Assembly: GCA_964533215.1 (NCBI GenBank)
Contig: CAZHLJ010000005.1
Span: forward strand, 150,868 to 214,867
Origin: Bact-08 sp964533215
GTDB lineage: Bacteria; Bacteroidota; Bacteroidia; Bacteroidales; UBA932
Reading direction: 5' to 3'
DNA length: 64,000 bases
Shown here: piece after piece, positions 17,884-26,918 of the stretch
Layout of the letters: every line of letters begins with the position of its first letter
Position numbering within the stretch: position 1 is the first letter of the stretch
Program-made: the position numbers and the translations under genes
Notes under the pieces: generated by a model
Databases searched by the model: none
Told to the model about the DNA's origin: nothing
Seen by the model: the letters and a program-made list of their open reading frames with translations, nothing else

Positions 17884-19281
17884 TTACTTTGGATTGCTGT
17901 AATATTTAACACTCCTGAGCTTATTCCATGCCCCGCGTGTGAAATCAGGAATTTCAACTGGCATTCCATTGTTTGCGACCGATGTGCGTGAAAGTTCAAT
18001 TATAGAGCTCCACTCAGCGGCATCGTATACATCTTCATCCAACGGGAGACCGTTACGAAGGCAGTAAACAAGACGATAGTCCATAATGAAGTCCATCCCT
18101 CCGTGTCCGCCCACCTCTTTTGCTTTGGCTCCTACCTCCTTTACAATCGGATGCTCATATTCTGCAAGAAGTTTTTCAATCTCCTCATCGCTCAGTGAGA
18201 CATGCCCGTTGGGATCGAAGGCGAGCTCCTTGCGGGGCCATTTCAGTGCAAAGCCTTTTGTTCCGCTTATCATATGAATACGGCTGTATGGACGAGGGTT
18301 TGTCACATCATGTTGAATCATCATAGTCTTGCCGTTGTGAGTTTTGATTATTGATGTGTTCATGTCGCCGTTCTTGTACTCCCTTTTAGCATAGTCAGAG
18401 TCCGTTCCGAATTTTTCCCCAGCAGATTCCGTCATTCCAAACTGATTGGAAGAGACTGAAACCAGATAATCCATTTTATCTCCACGGTGAATATTGAGGA
18501 CATGGCAGATTGGGCCAAGTCCATGAGTAGGGTAGAGGTTGCCATTCTCTTCGGCATTGTGTTTCAAACGCCACATGTTCCAATATCCTGTTGTATCGTT
18601 GAAATTCAGATATCTAAGGTCGTGAATGTATGCCCCTTCTGCATGTACGATCTCTCCAAACAACCCTTTCTGAGCCATATTTAGAGTTGCCATTTCGAAG
18701 AAGTCGTAGTTGCAGTTTTCAAGCATCATACAGTGACGACGGGTTTTCTCAGAGGTGTTCACCAACTGCCAGCACTCCTTAATTGTAAGTGCTGCAGGAA
18801 CCTCCACAGCCACATGTTTTCCATGTTCCATAGCGTAAACGGCAATAGGGGTATGCAAATCCCAATGGGTGCATACATAAATCAGATTTACATCTTTTCT
18901 TTCGCAGACCTTTTTCCAATCATCTTCGCCGCAATATCCATCAGCCTTTGCCAAACCCTTTTCCTCCAGAAGCTTCTGTGCTGAAGCAACCTTTTCAGGA
19001 ACAACATCGCACAATGCAACAATTTTTACACCAGTCAGATAGGTGTATCTGCGGACAGCTTCCTCACCTCTCATCCCAAGTCCAATAAAGGCAATCCTTA
19101 CAGTATCAATTGGGGCACATTTTAGCTCGAGGACATCACTCTGACCTGCAGGGCGTTTTGGTTCAGGAAACACATTCTGAGGAATATAGTGCTTACCTTG
19201 TGCATTTAAAGCACCACTTTCATAGCCTCCGGAGAACACAAGTGATGCAGTAAGAACCAAAGAAAGAAAAGTTTTTTTCAT
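17884..19281 (-). CDS. Gfo/Idh/MocA-type glycosidase, GH109 (alpha-N-acetylgalactosaminidase)
   Basis: The 465-residue exported protein has a signal peptide and then a Rossmann fold with FIGLGMRGEEAV binding NAD. EVPAALTIKECW, MMLENCNYDFFEM, GAYIHDLR and YPTHGLGP follow. These are the hallmarks of GH109, which removes terminal alpha-GalNAc by an NAD-dependent redox mechanism. It lies back to back with the kinase-like gene with no gap at their 3' ends. Together they suggest GalNAc harvesting from mucin or other glycoconjugates. GH109 includes members with other activities, so the substrate is probable rather than proven. Confidence 0.85.
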   Translation of the reverse strand: MKKTFLSLVLTASLVFSGGYESGALNAQGKHYIPQNVFPEPKRPAGQSDVLELKCAPIDTVRIAFIGLGMRGEEAVRRYTYLTGVKIVALCDVVPEKVASAQKLLEEKGLAKADGYCGEDDWKKVCERKDVNLIYVCTHWDLHTPIAVYAMEHGKHVAVEVPAALTIKECWQLVNTSEKTRRHCMMLENCNYDFFEMATLNMAQKGLFGEIVHAEGAYIHDLRYLNFNDTTGYWNMWRLKHNAEENGNLYPTHGLGPICHVLNIHRGDKMDYLVSVSSNQFGMTESAGEKFGTDSDYAKREYKNGDMNTSIIKTHNGKTMMIQHDVTNPRPYSRIHMISGTKGFALKWPRKELAFDPNGHVSLSDEEIEKLLAEYEHPIVKEVGAKAKEVGGHGGMDFIMDYRLVYCLRNGLPLDEDVYDAAEWSSIIELSRTSVANNGMPVEIPDFTRGAWNKLRSVKYYSNPK

Positions 19282-19323
19282 CAGTAAATAGTTTTAGTTT
19301 AATATGCAAAATATTCATGAACT

Positions 19324-19962
19324 CTAGCTGAATGCCATCAACCGCATAAAAAATGAGGTTACAGACCCGATGATTCCGGATAAGTGCAATATGTTTATTT
19401 TGAGGCTGCTTTCGGCGATGATAATGATGAATAGTGCCCAGGTGCCGTATTTGTATAAATTCAACATCAGCCTAGGATTGATCTCTTTCAGAAATGTGAG
19501 ATAGATATGTGAGCCATCTAGAGGAGGAAGAGGAATCAGATTGAAAATAAACAGGCTGATATTGATCACCCCCCAGACCACGATAACATTGATTATAGCC
19601 AGGCCTAACTCAGTATTATTGAAAAAACTGAGGAAATAGAGGCCTCTTGCAATAATAAAGAAGAGTATTGCTGTTGCCAGGTTGGATAACGGACCGGCAA
19701 TTGAAATAAGTATTTCGTCACGATGCTTATGCTTGAGATTGTCAGGATTGAAATTCACTGGTTTTGCCCACCCGAATCCGGCAATTATAATCAAAAAAAA
19801 TCCCAGCCAGTCAATATGTTTCAACGGGTTCAACGTCACTCTCCCTTCCTGTTTTGCCGTATTATCGCCCAAGCGAAAAGCAACATACCCATGAGAGAAC
19901 TCGTGGACAGTCAAACCAATTACGGCAGCGGGCATTATCTTCAACATTTCTATAAAATCCAT
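19324..19962 (-). CDS. M50-family site-2 protease-like membrane metallopeptidase
   Basis: The 212-residue protein has the zinc motif HEFSH (residues 20-24 from the chosen ATG) inside the first membrane helix. A later NLIPLPPLDGSH supplies the third ligand Asp. Several hydrophobic helices surround them. This is the small rhomboid-sized S2P family without PDZ domain. An upstream in-frame ATG at 20043 would place the dsbD terminator inside the coding region, so the start at 19962 is preferred. The physiological substrate is unknown. Confidence 0.82.
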   Translation of the reverse strand: MDFIEMLKIMPAAVIGLTVHEFSHGYVAFRLGDNTAKQEGRVTLNPLKHIDWLGFFLIIIAGFGWAKPVNFNPDNLKHKHRDEILISIAGPLSNLATAILFFIIARGLYFLSFFNNTELGLAIINVIVVWGVINISLFIFNLIPLPPLDGSHIYLTFLKEINPRLMLNLYKYGTWALFIIIIAESSLKINILHLSGIIGSVTSFFMRLMAFS

Positions 19963-19992
19963 CACAAAATCTTTAGTTATTTCAAATATAGC

Positions 19993-20028
19993 AAAAAAAA
20001 TGCTGCCCATATTCAGAGCAGCATTTTT
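19993..20028 (-). terminator. Rho-independent terminator of dsbD
   Basis: AAAATGCTGC (19997-20006) and GCAGCATTTT (20018-20027) form a ten-pair stem. On the minus strand it is followed by eight T. It lies just after the dsbD stop and before the M50 gene. Confidence 0.8.
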
Positions 20029-20046
20029 ACAATTATTCAGCAATTA

Positions 20047-22209
20047 TTATTGCTGCTGTAGTTTGGCTTTGCCATCTTCCAGGAACTTGATGAAAGCATC
20101 CACGTTGAGGTCGTATCCTCTAGGCTGAGCAAGAGGAGTTTCATCGTTAGGATTAAGCAATATATAATATGGCTGTGCATTTACATTGAACTTGGTCATT
20201 GCAAGGTGAGAATTTATCTTGCCTATTGATTTGAGCTGTCTGCCACTTTCAGTAGTAATCCAATCACTCTCTGCGGCATCCTTCTTATCGTCGGCATAAA
20301 GGGCTAGAACAACAAAGTCTCCCTTAAGCAGATTCAACACGCGTGGATCAGACCATACTCTGGATTCCATCTCACGACAGTTTACACATCCGTGACCGGT
20401 GAAGTCAATGAAAAGCGGTTTGTTGACAGATTTTGCATATTCAACAGCTTCCTTGTATTCAAAGAAACCTTTGATACCATGAGGCAGGTGAAGGAACTCA
20501 CTGTATTTACCGTTGCCCGGACCACCTTGTGCCGATGACTCCTGATTCCCTCCATTTGACGACATACCGTCTACAAGAGAGAAATCCTGAGAGGTGATAG
20601 GAGGCATATAACCCGAAAGAGCTTTAAGAGGGGCGCCCCACATACCAGGAATCATATAAACCACAAAACTTAAAGAAATTATTGCCAGGCCAAGCCTTCC
20701 GACACCAATGTGTTCAACCTTGTCGTCATGAGGAAAGCGTAGTTTGCCAAGCAGGTAGAGACCAAGGAGAGTGAATACAACAATCCAGATTGAAAGGTAA
20801 ACCTCTCTGTCCAGAATTCCCCAATGATATGTCTGGTCAGCCACACTCAAAAACTTAAATCCAAGAGCAACCTCTATGAATCCAAGTACAACCTTGACAG
20901 AGTTGAGCCATCCACCAGATTTTGGAAGATCCTTCAACAATGATGGAGCAAAGGCGAATATGGTGAAAGGAAGAGCAAAGGCAGTTGAGAAGGCAAGCAT
21001 GGTTACTATTGGCTGCCATATCTCACCTTGTGTACTCTTTATAAGAATAGTTCCAACGATTGGACCAGTGCAGGAGAATGAAACCAGTACAAGGGTCAGG
21101 GCCATGAAGAAAACTCCTATCAGGCCGCCTTTGTCAGACTTTGAATCGGATTTGTTAACCATCCAGCTAGGAAGCACGATTTCGAATGCTCCGAAGAATG
21201 ATGCTGCAAATATCATGAAGATAAGGAAGAATAATATATTAGGCAGCCAGCTTGTTGCAAGCCAGTTGAATATGTCAGCGGTTACGGCCTCTCCTCCTGC
21301 AAAGTAGGTTATGGCGATGATTACTGCGATAGGAAGCGTATAAAGGGCGACAATGAAGAAACCATACATGGATGCCATAAACTTACCTTTAGCCTTGTTA
21401 TCGCTGCTTTTCAGGAAGAAAGAGACGGTCATTGGAACCATAGGGAAAACGCAAGGGGTCAGAAGGGCAACAAAGCCCCAGATTATAGCCTCTATGATAA
21501 TTGCCCAGATAGAACCGCTTTTTTCAGGCTCCGTAGCAGCAGGTACAAGTGTTCCTTCAACAGCAGTAGCCGCAGAAGCGGCCACTGTTGTATCGGATAA
21601 AGGCTCAGATGCTGCCGTTACCGAACCAACGTCCGTTCCGGCTGTTCCATTGCCTGTCGCAACGGCTGCGGTTGTTGCAGCTGCTCCTTTGCCTTTGGTG
21701 GCATCAGGGACGGCTGCTTTTACAGCACCGGTTGCTGGGGGTAGTTTAATTTTGAATTCCTTGTCTGCAGGAGGAAGGCATGTACCATCGTTGCAAGTCA
21801 TCCACTCAATGACTGCAATCACAGAAGCAGAGTCTTTTGATGTGACTTCAACCTTCTGTGCAACAATTACCTTTTCCGCACAGATACCTATCTCCATGCC
21901 GAACATTTTGTCAAAAACCTTATTTACCTTGGTTTTGATGTAATTCTTGCCCACAAGCTTGGCACCGGATTTGATTTCCACTGTCAGAGATGTAGGGTTA
22001 GGACCATCTTCATATGGGCCTAAGTCATAGGTGTGCCACTCGGATTTTCCCTGATCAAAAACACCGATAGCCTGTATTTCATAAATGTTACCATCAAGAT
22101 GAGCTACCTTGCTGCTCCATTTGATAGGTTGTGAAACCATCTGAGCTGATAGTGAGGCACACAGGAACACCGAGATGAAAGTGGCGAGAATTAATTTAAA
22201 ATTTTTCAT
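20047..22209 (-). CDS. dsbD: Thiol:disulfide interchange protein DsbD
   Basis: The 720-residue protein moves electrons from the cytosol to periplasmic thiols. It has a signal peptide and an N-terminal immunoglobulin-like DsbD-alpha domain. An Ala/Thr-rich low-complexity linker spans about residues 165-230. Eight membrane helices follow with the cysteine pair elements TPCVFPMVP and SFSCTGPIVGT. The C-terminal thioredoxin domain contains the CxxC of GHGCVNCREME. The long Ala-rich linker is unusual for the family. It is transcribed toward the M50 gene but a terminator separates them. Confidence 0.9.
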   Translation of the reverse strand: MKNFKLILATFISVFLCASLSAQMVSQPIKWSSKVAHLDGNIYEIQAIGVFDQGKSEWHTYDLGPYEDGPNPTSLTVEIKSGAKLVGKNYIKTKVNKVFDKMFGMEIGICAEKVIVAQKVEVTSKDSASVIAVIEWMTCNDGTCLPPADKEFKIKLPPATGAVKAAVPDATKGKGAAATTAAVATGNGTAGTDVGSVTAASEPLSDTTVAASAATAVEGTLVPAATEPEKSGSIWAIIIEAIIWGFVALLTPCVFPMVPMTVSFFLKSSDNKAKGKFMASMYGFFIVALYTLPIAVIIAITYFAGGEAVTADIFNWLATSWLPNILFFLIFMIFAASFFGAFEIVLPSWMVNKSDSKSDKGGLIGVFFMALTLVLVSFSCTGPIVGTILIKSTQGEIWQPIVTMLAFSTAFALPFTIFAFAPSLLKDLPKSGGWLNSVKVVLGFIEVALGFKFLSVADQTYHWGILDREVYLSIWIVVFTLLGLYLLGKLRFPHDDKVEHIGVGRLGLAIISLSFVVYMIPGMWGAPLKALSGYMPPITSQDFSLVDGMSSNGGNQESSAQGGPGNGKYSEFLHLPHGIKGFFEYKEAVEYAKSVNKPLFIDFTGHGCVNCREMESRVWSDPRVLNLLKGDFVVLALYADDKKDAAESDWITTESGRQLKSIGKINSHLAMTKFNVNAQPYYILLNPNDETPLAQPRGYDLNVDAFIKFLEDGKAKLQQQ

Positions 22210-22352
22210 TTTAGGACAATTTGTCTAATAATATTTAAGCATTTGTTTTAATTGGATATATATAATACAATTTTGGGGCTTTTTTCCCTAAAAAAATATC
22301 ATGAACTATACGGAAGCGATTTTTATACAAAAAATATGCCAATGCTACAAAC

Positions 22353-22381
22353 AAAAAATCTGCCCCAAGGAGGACAGATTT
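22353..22381 (-). terminator. Rho-independent terminator after the PUR-family gene
   Basis: AAATCTG and CAGATTT form a stem; on the minus strand the second arm runs into a T run. It begins about 20 bases after the stop codon. The rest of the gap up to dsbD is AT-rich with no gene seen. Confidence 0.6.
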
Positions 22382-22401
22382 AGATATTTACGCAATAAAA
22401 A

Positions 22402-22752
22402 CTATAATTCTTCAAAATTAACATCTGAAAAAGATGCCGGTCCACCCTCTTTTGGAGTTTTTTCAGTTACTACTGGAGCCTTTTCCTTGATATATTGGAT
22501 AATCTCCTCCAGTCCCTGGGAAAACTTTTCGAAGTCCTCCTTGTATAGGAAAATTTTGTGTTTGTCATAGACAAACCTTCCATCCCGATCCAATCTTCTC
22601 TTGCTTTCTGTGATTGTAAGATAGTAATCGTTGTTCTTAGTAGCCTTTACATCAAAGAAATAGGTGCGTTTACCTGCTCTGACCGGTTTGGAAAAAACAT
22701 CATCACCGTTGCGTTCCTGTGCCTCTGCATTGTCAAAATCTTCCAAATACAT
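22402..22752 (-). CDS. PUR-family nucleic-acid-binding protein (DUF3276)
   Basis: The 116-residue protein resembles the single PUR domain protein found in Bacteroidota and spirochaetes. KTYFFDVKA-like (TYFFDVKATKNNDYYLTITE) and HKIFLYKEDFEKF are the repeat core that binds single-stranded DNA or RNA. The C-terminal tail is Pro/Glu rich. It is divergent from nusB, with both promoters in the short gap between them. Confidence 0.82.
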   Translation of the reverse strand: MYLEDFDNAEAQERNGDDVFSKPVRAGKRTYFFDVKATKNNDYYLTITESKRRLDRDGRFVYDKHKIFLYKEDFEKFSQGLEEIIQYIKEKAPVVTEKTPKEGGPASFSDVNFEEL

Positions 22753-22777
22753 TTTTGTTGTTTTTAAATTTCTCTTA

Positions 22778-22785
22778 CAAAGATA
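22778..22785 (-). promoter_or_regulatory. TAnnTTTG -7 element of the PUR-family gene
   Basis: TATCTTTG on the minus strand, 25 bases before the ATG; a TTTG lies 17 bases upstream (22803-22806), slightly short of the usual 19-21. Confidence 0.55.
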
Positions 22786-22810
22786 AAATTATTTTTTGTG
22801 GACAAAAATC

Positions 22811-22818
22811 TATCTTTG
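22811..22818 (+). promoter_or_regulatory. TAnnTTTG -7 element of nusB
   Basis: TATCTTTG on the plus strand, 25 bases before the nusB ATG. The two divergent -7 boxes are only 25 bases apart, so the promoters overlap. Confidence 0.55.
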
Positions 22819-22843
22819 CAAAATATTAATAAATAATTTTTTT

Positions 22844-23791
22844 ATGATTAGCAGAAGATTGATTCGTGTAAAAGTTTTTAAGGTTCTGTTCAGCAGAATA
22901 AATTCCGGTTCTGATTCTATTTCGGGAGCAGAAAAGGAGCTGCTGCTCAGTTGCGACAAAACTCTGGAGCTGTATTATTTTATCTTGTCGTTGCCAATAG
23001 CACTTAAAAAAATTGCCGAGACAAAAATTGAAGCTGGATTAAAAAAATTTCACCCAACTCCGGAAGAGAAAAATCCAAACAGAAAATTTGTGAATAACCT
23101 TCTTATAGAAAAGCTTGAGTGTAATGAAGCTCTGATTAAATTTTGTGAAAGTAACGGTTTGTACTGGAATGAATATGAAGCGTTCGTTAAAAAAGTCTTG
23201 GCAGCACTTACCCAGAAAGAATACTATAAAGAGTATATGAGTTCAACCGAGAATAGTTTTGAGGAGGATGTAAAGTTTATTATTAGATTCTTTGAAGAGG
23301 AGTTGGAAGACAATGAAGAACTTTATTCAATTCTTGAAGATGGAAACCTCTACTGGATAGATGACCTGGCTTTTGTTATAAATGTCATACTGAAAAAACT
23401 TGCCGGACAAAAGCCTGCATCCAAAATATCTCATCCACAAGTTTTTCTTAAGGATGAGGATAAGGAGTTTGCATTAAGACTTCTTACTCAGGCAATGATA
23501 AATTATGATGAGAATATTGAATTGATGACCAAATACGTTTTGAACTGGGATCCGGAACGTCTTGCAGCAACAGATTCGGCTCTTATCGTACTGGGGATCA
23601 CCGAAGCAATTTCTTTTCCCAACATTCCTTTAAAGGTTACAATCAATGAGTTTGTGGAATTAGCCAAATATTACAGCACACCAAACAGCAAGATATTTGT
23701 CAATGGCATTCTGGATAAAATACTTCTTGGATTGCAAAGGGATGGAAAAATTGAAAAAAGCGGAAGAGGTTTGGTAGGCTCGATAGAATAG
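22844..23791 (+). CDS. nusB: Transcription antitermination factor NusB
   Basis: The 315-residue protein contains the NusB helical domain in its C-terminal half: FVNNLLIEKLE earlier, then NWDPERLAATDSALIVLGITE and TINEFVELAKYYS with KIFVNGILDKI. NusB binds boxA RNA with S10 during rRNA transcription. Bacteroidota NusB proteins are about twice the E. coli length, as here. The ATG at 22844 follows the promoter; the longer upstream frame would begin inside the promoter region. It opens the conserved nusB-yajC-ybbR-coaE cluster. Confidence 0.88.
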   Translation: MISRRLIRVKVFKVLFSRINSGSDSISGAEKELLLSCDKTLELYYFILSLPIALKKIAETKIEAGLKKFHPTPEEKNPNRKFVNNLLIEKLECNEALIKFCESNGLYWNEYEAFVKKVLAALTQKEYYKEYMSSTENSFEEDVKFIIRFFEEELEDNEELYSILEDGNLYWIDDLAFVINVILKKLAGQKPASKISHPQVFLKDEDKEFALRLLTQAMINYDENIELMTKYVLNWDPERLAATDSALIVLGITEAISFPNIPLKVTINEFVELAKYYSTPNSKIFVNGILDKILLGLQRDGKIEKSGRGLVGSIE

Positions 23792-23823
23792 TTAATTTTG
23801 TATAAATTTAAAATAAGAATAAA

Positions 23824-24144
23824 ATGAATTTTCTTGTATTTCTTCAACAACAACCGGCTGCGGGTGGAGCAGGCAACTGGAGTTTCCTTGTAATGATGGG
23901 GCTTATCTTTGTAGTAATGTACTTTTTTATGATCCGCCCTCAACAAAAGAAACAAAAGGAACTTGTAAAATTCCGTAACAGCCTTCAAAGAGGAGACAAG
24001 GTGATTACAATGGGTGGTATCTACGGAGTGATTGTAGAGATTAAGGAACAATACGTTCTTGTGGAGGTAGATAACAATGTTAAACTGAGAGTAGATAAAT
24101 CATCAATTGTAAAAGATCCTACAGACATCCAGCAAACCAAATAG
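23824..24144 (+). CDS. yajC: Preprotein translocase subunit YajC
   Basis: The 106-residue protein has one membrane helix (FLVMMGLIFVVMYFFMIRP) followed by the conserved RPQQKKQKE. The soluble tail carries LQRGDKVITMGGIYGVI. YajC associates with SecDF and the Sec translocon at the inner membrane. Confidence 0.95.
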   Translation: MNFLVFLQQQPAAGGAGNWSFLVMMGLIFVVMYFFMIRPQQKKQKELVKFRNSLQRGDKVITMGGIYGVIVEIKEQYVLVEVDNNVKLRVDKSSIVKDPTDIQQTK

Positions 24145-24154
24145 TTTTGGCTTT

Positions 24155-25141
24155 ATGATAAAGCTCGGAAAACTAAAGATTTCTTACGAGAGAGGCAGAC
24201 AAGTTTTACTTTTTTTGTTCTGCCTCTTTCTTGCTTTTATCATATGGTGTATTCACAAACTGTCAGCTGATTACAGTATTTATCTGAATTACAGGGTTAA
24301 TGTCTCTACCAACCTCGAAGGAAGGTCGGAGGGGTCCTTTTCAGATAACCTACTTACCGTCAAAGGTAAAGCAAGCGGGATATATATACTGCAACAGCGG
24401 TATATAAATGACATGGGCACAATCTTCATAGATATAGATAAACGTTATATAAAGAGAGTCCCATCGGTAAAAGATGGCTATTACATCCTCTGCCGGGATA
24501 TAAAGGACAAATTGAGCGAGAACCTGAGCGAGAACCTTGAGATTGAGACTCTGTCCGTAGACACCTTGTTCTTTAACTTTCCTCATCAGATTAACCGGAA
24601 AGTCCCTTTGGCACCGTCCTACTCGGCTACATTCAAGGACCAATACATGGCTGTGGGAAAAATGAAGCTTAACCCAAATTCAGTAACAGTGTATGGAAAC
24701 CTCTCGTTGATTGAAAACATAGACACCATAAGAACTGAGAACCTTAATTTTGAAAATCTCGAGTCAACAAAGAATGGTGTTGTCGCATTAAAAAAGATAG
24801 ACGGTGTAAGATTCTCATGTAAAGAGGTATACTATACTTTTGAGGTCGAGAGATATATAGAGAAAACGGTGACTCTGCATGTAGAAGTAGTGAACGCCCC
24901 GCAGGATAAAGAGATCAACATTTTCCCTTCGGAAGTGAAGATGACGTTCAGGATTCCATTCAAATCCGATCAGAAGGCAACTGGTGAGGACTATAAATTA
25001 AATGTCGACTACGATGATATTATCAACTCTATAAACTCTTACGTCGAACCTAAATTGGAAAGAAAACCAGGTGAGATGATATCGTATAGTCTCGAACCGC
25101 AGTTTGTGGAGTGCAGGATTGTTGAAAGACAGCACAAATAG
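24155..25141 (+). CDS. YbbR-domain (CdaR-like) membrane-anchored protein
   Basis: The 328-residue protein has one N-terminal membrane helix (LLFLFCLFLAFIIWCIH) and a long extracytoplasmic part made of YbbR-like beta repeats. In Firmicutes such proteins regulate diadenylate cyclase. In Bacteroidota the gene stands between yajC and coaE, as here, and its role is unproven. Confidence 0.72.
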   Translation: MIKLGKLKISYERGRQVLLFLFCLFLAFIIWCIHKLSADYSIYLNYRVNVSTNLEGRSEGSFSDNLLTVKGKASGIYILQQRYINDMGTIFIDIDKRYIKRVPSVKDGYYILCRDIKDKLSENLSENLEIETLSVDTLFFNFPHQINRKVPLAPSYSATFKDQYMAVGKMKLNPNSVTVYGNLSLIENIDTIRTENLNFENLESTKNGVVALKKIDGVRFSCKEVYYTFEVERYIEKTVTLHVEVVNAPQDKEINIFPSEVKMTFRIPFKSDQKATGEDYKLNVDYDDIINSINSYVEPKLERKPGEMISYSLEPQFVECRIVERQHK

Positions 25142-25146
25142 ATATT

Positions 25147-25746
25147 ATGTTCTGCTTAGCTTGTACAGGTGGCATTGGCACCGGAAAATCCTATGTGGTG
25201 AGAATTTTCTCATCGCTGGGAATTCCTGCGTATATAGCTGACGACAGAGTTAAAGAGTTGTACAATATTGACAAGGAGCTCTTGGCAAAGCTTGTGGAAA
25301 TATTGGGCGATGAAATTTTAGTAGATGGCAAATTACAACGGAGCGTAATGGCGTGTAAGATTTTTGCGGATAAAGATTTGCTGTCTAAAATAAATAACCT
25401 GGTTCATCCAAGATTACTTGAAGATTTTTATTTGTGGAGAGAGGAACAAGAGAAAAAAGGAGTGAAAATGATTATCTATGAATCTGCGATTTTTCTTGAA
25501 ACTCCTATCTTTCATCATATAGCAGACAAGGTGATAGTTGTTACAGCTCCTGAAGAGGTTCGAATTAAAAGAGTAATAAAGAGAGATAATTTAGAAGAAC
25601 ATCTTGTAAGACAGAGGATTAATAGACAGTGGAAAGATGACGAGCGGTTGAAAATGGCAGATTTCATTATATTTGCAGACGGAAAGAGAGCAGTGCTGCC
25701 TCAGATACTGCACATAATTGATCAAATAAAAAATTGCGATAAATAA
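25147..25746 (+). CDS. coaE: Dephospho-CoA kinase
   Basis: The 199-residue enzyme phosphorylates dephospho-CoA in the last step of coenzyme A synthesis. The P-loop GGIGTGKS is at the N-terminus, with YIADDRVKEL (substrate Asp), INNLVHPRL and the lid RIKRVIKRDN. Length is normal. It starts six bases after the ybbR gene. Confidence 0.93.
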   Translation: MFCLACTGGIGTGKSYVVRIFSSLGIPAYIADDRVKELYNIDKELLAKLVEILGDEILVDGKLQRSVMACKIFADKDLLSKINNLVHPRLLEDFYLWREEQEKKGVKMIIYESAIFLETPIFHHIADKVIVVTAPEEVRIKRVIKRDNLEEHLVRQRINRQWKDDERLKMADFIIFADGKRAVLPQILHIIDQIKNCDK

Positions 25747-25750
25747 AGAT

Positions 25751-26473
25751 ATGGGTTACGGAAAATGGATTACAGGTGCCTTAGGATGGGCTATAGGAGG
25801 ACCGCTTGGTGGTATTCTTGGCTTCGCCGTAGGCTCTTTTTTTGATAGTAAAAGTGAGCATGTCTCAGGTACTCCTTACAATAGAGTAGAGGAAAGAAAC
25901 AGCTTCATGGTTTCCCTTTTGGTGTTGTCATCTTCAGTGATGAAGGCTGATGGAAGGGTGATGAAATCTGAGCTGGACTATGTGAGAAAGTTTATTGAAC
26001 AGAATTTTGGAAAGGAGGCTGCGGCTGAATCCACACTCCTTCTTAGGGATATACTTAAAAAAGATGTAGATATTGACGCTGTAGGAGGGCAAATCAGAGG
26101 ATACATGAACCTTGACTCGAGATTACAGCTTCTCCATTACCTTACAGGTATTGCACTTGCAGACGGGACCGTGAGCAGCGATGAGTTGGCAGTACTGAGA
26201 AGGATTGCTCTCTCCGTGGGAATTCCTCAAAACGAGAGCGAATCAATTTTTGCTATGTTCGATAAAGGAATTGATGCAGCTTATCAGGTTCTGGAAATTG
26301 AAAAAACAGCTACGGACGAGGATGTCAAAAAAGCATATAAAAGACTTGCCGTAAAACACCATCCAGACAAGGTGTCAAATTTAGGATCAGATGTTCAAAA
26401 GGCTGCAGAGGAGAGATTTAAAAGCATCTCAGAGGCCTATGACAAGATTAAAAAAGATAGAGGTATTGTTTAA
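25751..26473 (+). CDS. TerB/DnaJ-domain protein (DjlA-like)
   Basis: The 240-residue protein begins with a glycine-rich hydrophobic stretch (ALGWAIGGPLGGILGFAVG), probably membrane-associated. A TerB-like helical domain follows (VLSSSVMKADGRVMKSEL, GIALADGTVS). It ends with a J domain containing the HPD tripeptide (KHHPDKV), which stimulates Hsp70 ATPase. The arrangement is that of DjlA-type co-chaperones. Confidence 0.88.
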   Translation: MGYGKWITGALGWAIGGPLGGILGFAVGSFFDSKSEHVSGTPYNRVEERNSFMVSLLVLSSSVMKADGRVMKSELDYVRKFIEQNFGKEAAAESTLLLRDILKKDVDIDAVGGQIRGYMNLDSRLQLLHYLTGIALADGTVSSDELAVLRRIALSVGIPQNESESIFAMFDKGIDAAYQVLEIEKTATDEDVKKAYKRLAVKHHPDKVSNLGSDVQKAAEERFKSISEAYDKIKKDRGIV

Positions 26474-26486
26474 TTAAATATTAAAA

Positions 26487-26918
26487 ATGAAAACTAATTT
26501 ACAGAAGATTTTATCCATATCCGGCCAGCCCGGACTATTCCAGTACATTTCTCAAGCCAATGCAGGAGTGATTGTAGAATCGCTTACAACCAAGAAAAGG
26601 GCTCTCTTTGGAATGAGTGCTAGATTGACATCCCTTTCGGATATATCTATATACACAACTGAAGAGGAGGTCCCTCTCCACCAAATATTGGTGAAAATGC
26701 ATGATAATCTTCAGGATAATGCAGCTCCGGATGCAAAATCGAATCCTGAGGTATTAAAGAATTTTTTCGCAGAAGTACTACCAGATTATGACAAGGATAG
26801 ATTCTACGTCTCTCACATGAAAAAAGTGGTTGAGTGGTATAATACTCTCAGGCAGCATGCAAGTCTGGATTTTGAATTGCCAGAAGAGAAGAGCGAAGAG
26901 TCAGTAAAGGAGCAATAA
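26487..26918 (+). CDS. DUF5606-type conserved protein
   Basis: The 143-residue soluble protein starts KTNLQKILSISGQPGLF and has SLSDISIYTTEEEVPL in the middle. I recognise it as a conserved Bacteroidota protein (DUF5606) without known activity. It is translationally coupled to rimO, sharing one base (TAATG), which may tie it to translation-related functions. Confidence 0.7.
   Translation: MKTNLQKILSISGQPGLFQYISQANAGVIVESLTTKKRALFGMSARLTSLSDISIYTTEEEVPLHQILVKMHDNLQDNAAPDAKSNPEVLKNFFAEVLPDYDKDRFYVSHMKKVVEWYNTLRQHASLDFELPEEKSEESVKEQ

Noticed and set aside
21353..21943. 196-codon plus-strand frame rich in Ala, Val and Ser
   Set aside because: It is the antisense of the Ala-rich linker of dsbD; low-complexity GC-rich coding DNA leaves the opposite frame open.
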